This document shows, one piece after another, positions 7,983 to 10,505 of a stretch of DNA of 10,505 nt; the stretch's first letter is position 1, and each line of letters begins with the position of its first letter. The notes under the pieces are model-generated. The model searched no databases and was not told where the DNA came from. It saw only the letters and a program-made list of their open reading frames with translations. Source of the DNA: CAYSNP01 sp964432485 (lineage in GTDB: Bacteria; Bacillota; Clostridia; Christensenellales; DTU072); NCBI GenBank assembly GCA_964432485.1, contig CAYSNP010000051.1:1-10505 (forward strand), read 5' to 3'. Made by a program: the position numbers and the translations under genes.

Positions 7983-8027
7983 AGGGATTTCCGACCTTAT
8001 TACTCTCAAAGGAGATCAGATTATAAT

Positions 8028-10259
8028 ATGTCAAATATTCTAGCCTATTGCGAAAAGTATTTTAGTTATTTAGCGTTAACAAGGCAGGTTCGTGGCGGTG
8101 CTCGCAGTAGGTTGCAAGAGGACATTGACATACATTGTCTGCGTGTAAGCGTACAGCGATTTTTGAAAAACGCAACGCGCGAAAACGCTTTTGATGTATA
8201 TTTTTGTTTTAATGAGATATTTCGCTTGTTTGGCGACGGATACAGAGATAACACTTTTACTCTTAGTGAGCTTTTAAGCAGTTATGAATTCAGTACCGGC
8301 GCAGTTGTGGATAAACTTAGAGACCATTATGTGCACAGCGTATATGTGTTTTTAATTGGTATAAGCATCTATACCCAAAATAAAACAGCAAGGAGCACCT
8401 TTGACAGCTTATGCTGTGACAGCAAGAAAAACGCCATAGAAGAGTTTTTATACCGGTGGGGCATCGTGGCTTTGTTTCATGATGTAGGCTATCCTTTTGA
8501 ATTAGCATTTATCCAAATACGAAGCTATAGCGATGAATTGAAAAAGATTGTTCCGTCTAAGGCACTCCCAATGGTCTCTTTTCGCAATATTGAAGGCTTT
8601 AACAACCCTGTTGCTGACTTATCAGGATTGCTGAAGGAATGGGATGGCCAAAACTTAACCGATATCCTTGCGCTTGACCTTGAGCAGAAAATCGGAGCAC
8701 CTAAGGGATATTTTGAAAATTTACTAAAGAATCATATTTCCGAAGCCGATAGACATATGGACCATGGATACTTTAGCGCAATTACTATGGCTAGCTTGCT
8801 ACTTGGCCGCTCAAGCGATAGCATTCAAGCATCTGTTAACCTTGATGCTTGTTCTGCAATACTCTTGCATAATGGTGTTATGCGCAAACTTACCTTTGAC
8901 AATTTTAAGGGCGCCTTCACAGAGGCAGAAGGGCTTTTTTACAAGAAAAAGATGCCTTTGAAAGGACATCCTTACGGCTATTTGTTGTTGCTTTGTGATT
9001 GTATACAGGATTATGGCCGAGCATGTTATGGCAAAAATAATAAAAATATCAAGTATCCTTACGACTGCCGCTTTATCATTGAGGATTCAAGCATTTCTAT
9101 TCATTACGTATTTGATGACGACAGCATAGATAAGGTGGAAGAATATAAGGCCAAACTTGACAATCTTGGTTTCTTTTTGGAATGGGGGGACTTATTTGAT
9201 GAGGTCCATAAGGATGTCAGCATTATTAAGGACAGGTTCCACGCAAGGTGTACATTATCGGATGGATTATTTAACAACTTAATGGAAATAGCAATCAAGA
9301 TACATTCCAATTATCTAAAAAGCGAGAGGTACGATATTATTATTGATGAATGGGACAAGCTGACTTTAGAATATAAGCTGTCAAATATTCAACAAGCAAA
9401 GGCCTATACGGAAAAGTTAGAGTCCATAAATTGCTTTTACACAAAACGAAACTTGAAATTTCAACGAGTTGACAATTTTGACAATATAGTAATGAAAAAT
9501 GCGGCTAAAATTGAGCACGAACGTTGGATGCAGGAAAAACTGGAAATGGGATGGCACTATGGCACCGATTACACTTCACTCGAGGAGCGTGAGCAAAAAA
9601 GGATACATAAATGTCTTGTTCCATTTGAGGAGCTTGAACCTAACAGCCAAGGTAAAGATTACGATGTATTTTATGGTATGCTTAAAAACCTAAAAGAATT
9701 AGGATATAAGGTATATAAAACCGATGAGTGTGCTTGCACAGACTTTTTTTATGTCGGAGTTGCGGGGCATATCAATTTGCTTGATGTGCATAAAGCTTAT
9801 AGCCATTTGGAGACTGCATTGGCGTCTCTTAAGCAGACATATGGCGATAGGCTCATACTTTTAAGTGCTTGCGCTGACGGTACCGATTTGATTTCAAGTG
9901 AAATTGCAATAAAACTTAAAATCAAAGTTAAGGTGATTCTACCACGGAAACAAGAAGATTTTCGTCGTGAAATTATTGATAGACTTAAATTTGATCAGGT
10001 GAGAGCATATGCAGATGAGATTATTGAGTTGCCTCCGATAGACCCCGAAGTTTATGTCAATACCGGCAGATATATAGCCGAAAATTGTGATATGCTCATA
10101 GCGGTATGGAATGGCGAATCAATCCAAAAGCCGGGCGGCACATACCATGTGATTAATATGGCAAAGAAGTTCGGCAAAGAGATTATAATAATCCCAGATG
10201 GTGATAGCTCTATTCCTGAAGAATACGAAAAGAATAGCTATTATAAAAAATTTACATAA
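8028..10259 (+). CDS. HD phosphohydrolase-RyR-SLOG three-domain protein
   Basis: The 743-residue product has three parts. (1) An HD domain, about 80-345: YVHSVYVF with His103, LFHDVGYP with His151-Asp152, DHGYFSA with His246, His281 and LLLLCDCIQDYGR with Asp324 give a full likely metal-binding set. HD enzymes hydrolyse phosphoesters, often nucleotides or cyclic nucleotides. (2) A RyR domain, about 489-563, with the typical AAKIEHERWMQEKLEMGWHYG opening (492-512) and a closing LKELGYKVY. (3) A SLOG domain, about 573-725: VGVAGHINL around His581, LSACADGTDLISSEIA (613-620 core), CDMLIAVWNGE (687-697) and GGT (703-705). SLOG domains bind nucleotides such as ADP-ribose derivatives. I infer that SLOG and/or RyR sense a ligand, possibly made by the TIR protein, and control the HD enzyme. 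AAAGGAG (8008-8014) lies 13 nt before the ATG, a long spacing. No signal or membrane segment is visible. Confidence 0.9.
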   Translation: MSNILAYCEKYFSYLALTRQVRGGARSRLQEDIDIHCLRVSVQRFLKNATRENAFDVYFCFNEIFRLFGDGYRDNTFTLSELLSSYEFSTGAVVDKLRDHYVHSVYVFLIGISIYTQNKTARSTFDSLCCDSKKNAIEEFLYRWGIVALFHDVGYPFELAFIQIRSYSDELKKIVPSKALPMVSFRNIEGFNNPVADLSGLLKEWDGQNLTDILALDLEQKIGAPKGYFENLLKNHISEADRHMDHGYFSAITMASLLLGRSSDSIQASVNLDACSAILLHNGVMRKLTFDNFKGAFTEAEGLFYKKKMPLKGHPYGYLLLLCDCIQDYGRACYGKNNKNIKYPYDCRFIIEDSSISIHYVFDDDSIDKVEEYKAKLDNLGFFLEWGDLFDEVHKDVSIIKDRFHARCTLSDGLFNNLMEIAIKIHSNYLKSERYDIIIDEWDKLTLEYKLSNIQQAKAYTEKLESINCFYTKRNLKFQRVDNFDNIVMKNAAKIEHERWMQEKLEMGWHYGTDYTSLEEREQKRIHKCLVPFEELEPNSQGKDYDVFYGMLKNLKELGYKVYKTDECACTDFFYVGVAGHINLLDVHKAYSHLETALASLKQTYGDRLILLSACADGTDLISSEIAIKLKIKVKVILPRKQEDFRREIIDRLKFDQVRAYADEIIELPPIDPEVYVNTGRYIAENCDMLIAVWNGESIQKPGGTYHVINMAKKFGKEIIIIPDGDSSIPEEYEKNSYYKKFT

Positions 10260-10505
10260 GTCAAGCCATTTAGTTCAATAACAAAAATACCGGATTTCTA
10301 TACCCCTGAAAGGATGCGTGCAACAGAGGCCGCAAAAGCAAGGCATATAAGCAAAAAGAAAAAAACCACCATCAAATACAAGATAAAAGCAGGCTTTTTG
10401 ACATAAAAAAACACGGCGTCGGTACTGCCGTTTCGCCGTGTCTCTATGGACTTACAACACCAAAAGTAGGAAAAATTGCTAAATATTCACAAGTTATCGA
10501 ACAAA
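10260..10505. other. 3' flank of the operon, no confident gene
   Basis: The stretch holds the terminator hairpin at 10405-10441. Two open frames overlap it. Directly after the stop of the HD gene, the same frame stays open for another 48 codons to a TAA at 10404-10406. A second frame, open from 10310 to the window edge, reads ...SPCLYGLTTPKVGKIAKYSQ without any good start. Neither has a usable ribosome binding site, so I call neither as a gene. The second could be the beginning of a repeat or of a coding region that extends past the edge. Confidence 0.5.
10405..10441 (-). terminator. Intrinsic terminator facing the minus strand
   Basis: ACACGGCG (10411-10418) pairs perfectly with CGCCGTGT (10434-10441): an 8-bp G+C-rich stem around a 15-nt loop that can itself form a small CGG/CCG hairpin. 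On the minus strand the stem is followed by six T residues (complement of the A-run 10405-10410), the classic layout for terminating a transcript coming from the right. On the plus strand only TCTCTAT follows, so it would stop the HD operon less efficiently, though it may act in both directions. It suggests a minus-strand gene beyond the window edge. Confidence 0.7.

Noticed and set aside
8022..8027. TATAAT directly before the HD-RyR-SLOG start, suggesting an internal promoter
   Set aside because: No -35 element lies 16-18 bp upstream (ATTACT), and the resulting transcript would lack the ribosome binding site.
10385..10399. AAAAG-CAGG-CTTTT hairpin as a plus-strand terminator
   Set aside because: The stem is only five pairs, mostly A-T, and no T-run follows the stem beyond its own arm.
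1..10505. CRISPR array, tRNA, rRNA, insertion sequence ends or transposase
   Set aside because: No regularly spaced repeats, no cloverleaf or rRNA-like sequence and no transposase or integrase motif were seen by eye on either strand.

Overview
The window carries low-G+C DNA with strong GGAGG-type ribosome binding sites and tightly packed genes. This suits a member of the Firmicutes (Bacillota), probably a clostridial or related gut-type lineage. That assignment rests on composition and gene style only, because no rRNA, tRNA or other marker gene is present.

Layout. (1) 2-832: the 3' part of a very A+T-rich gene for an unrecognised protein ending in a membrane segment. Its start lies outside the window. 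(2) 833-1125: an intergenic region with a 20-nt palindrome just after that stop codon. It also holds a near-consensus sigma-A promoter (TTGACT, 17 bp, TATAAT), whose predicted start lies about 23 nt before the next gene. (3) 1126-10259: five plus-strand genes that look like one operon. The first four are joined by overlaps of 4, 4 and 11 nt; the fifth follows after 45 bp with its own ribosome binding site. (4) 10260-10505: no convincing gene, but a terminator hairpin whose T-run faces the minus strand, plus a short open frame running off the right edge.

The operon encodes, in order: a TIR-domain protein with a probable DUF6273-like C-terminal domain; a 665-residue unrecognised helical protein with a coiled coil; a ParA/MinD-like P-loop ATPase of the KGGVGRT type found in bacterial conflict systems; a roughly 970-residue protein with an unrecognised body and a C-terminal GNAT acetyltransferase domain; and a 743-residue fusion of an HD-type metal-dependent phosphohydrolase, a RyR domain and a SLOG (LOG/DprA-like) nucleotide-sensing domain.

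Interpretation (inference). TIR domains can cleave NAD+ and produce signal nucleotides. In Thoeris, a TIR protein makes a cyclic ADP-ribose isomer that a SLOG domain detects. Here a TIR enzyme sits beside a SLOG-RyR protein whose presumed output domain is an HD hydrolase. The operon therefore looks like a nucleotide-signalling defence (anti-phage or abortive-infection) system. The ATPase and the two large proteins are candidate sensor, scaffold or regulatory parts. I do not recognise this five-gene arrangement as a named characterised system.
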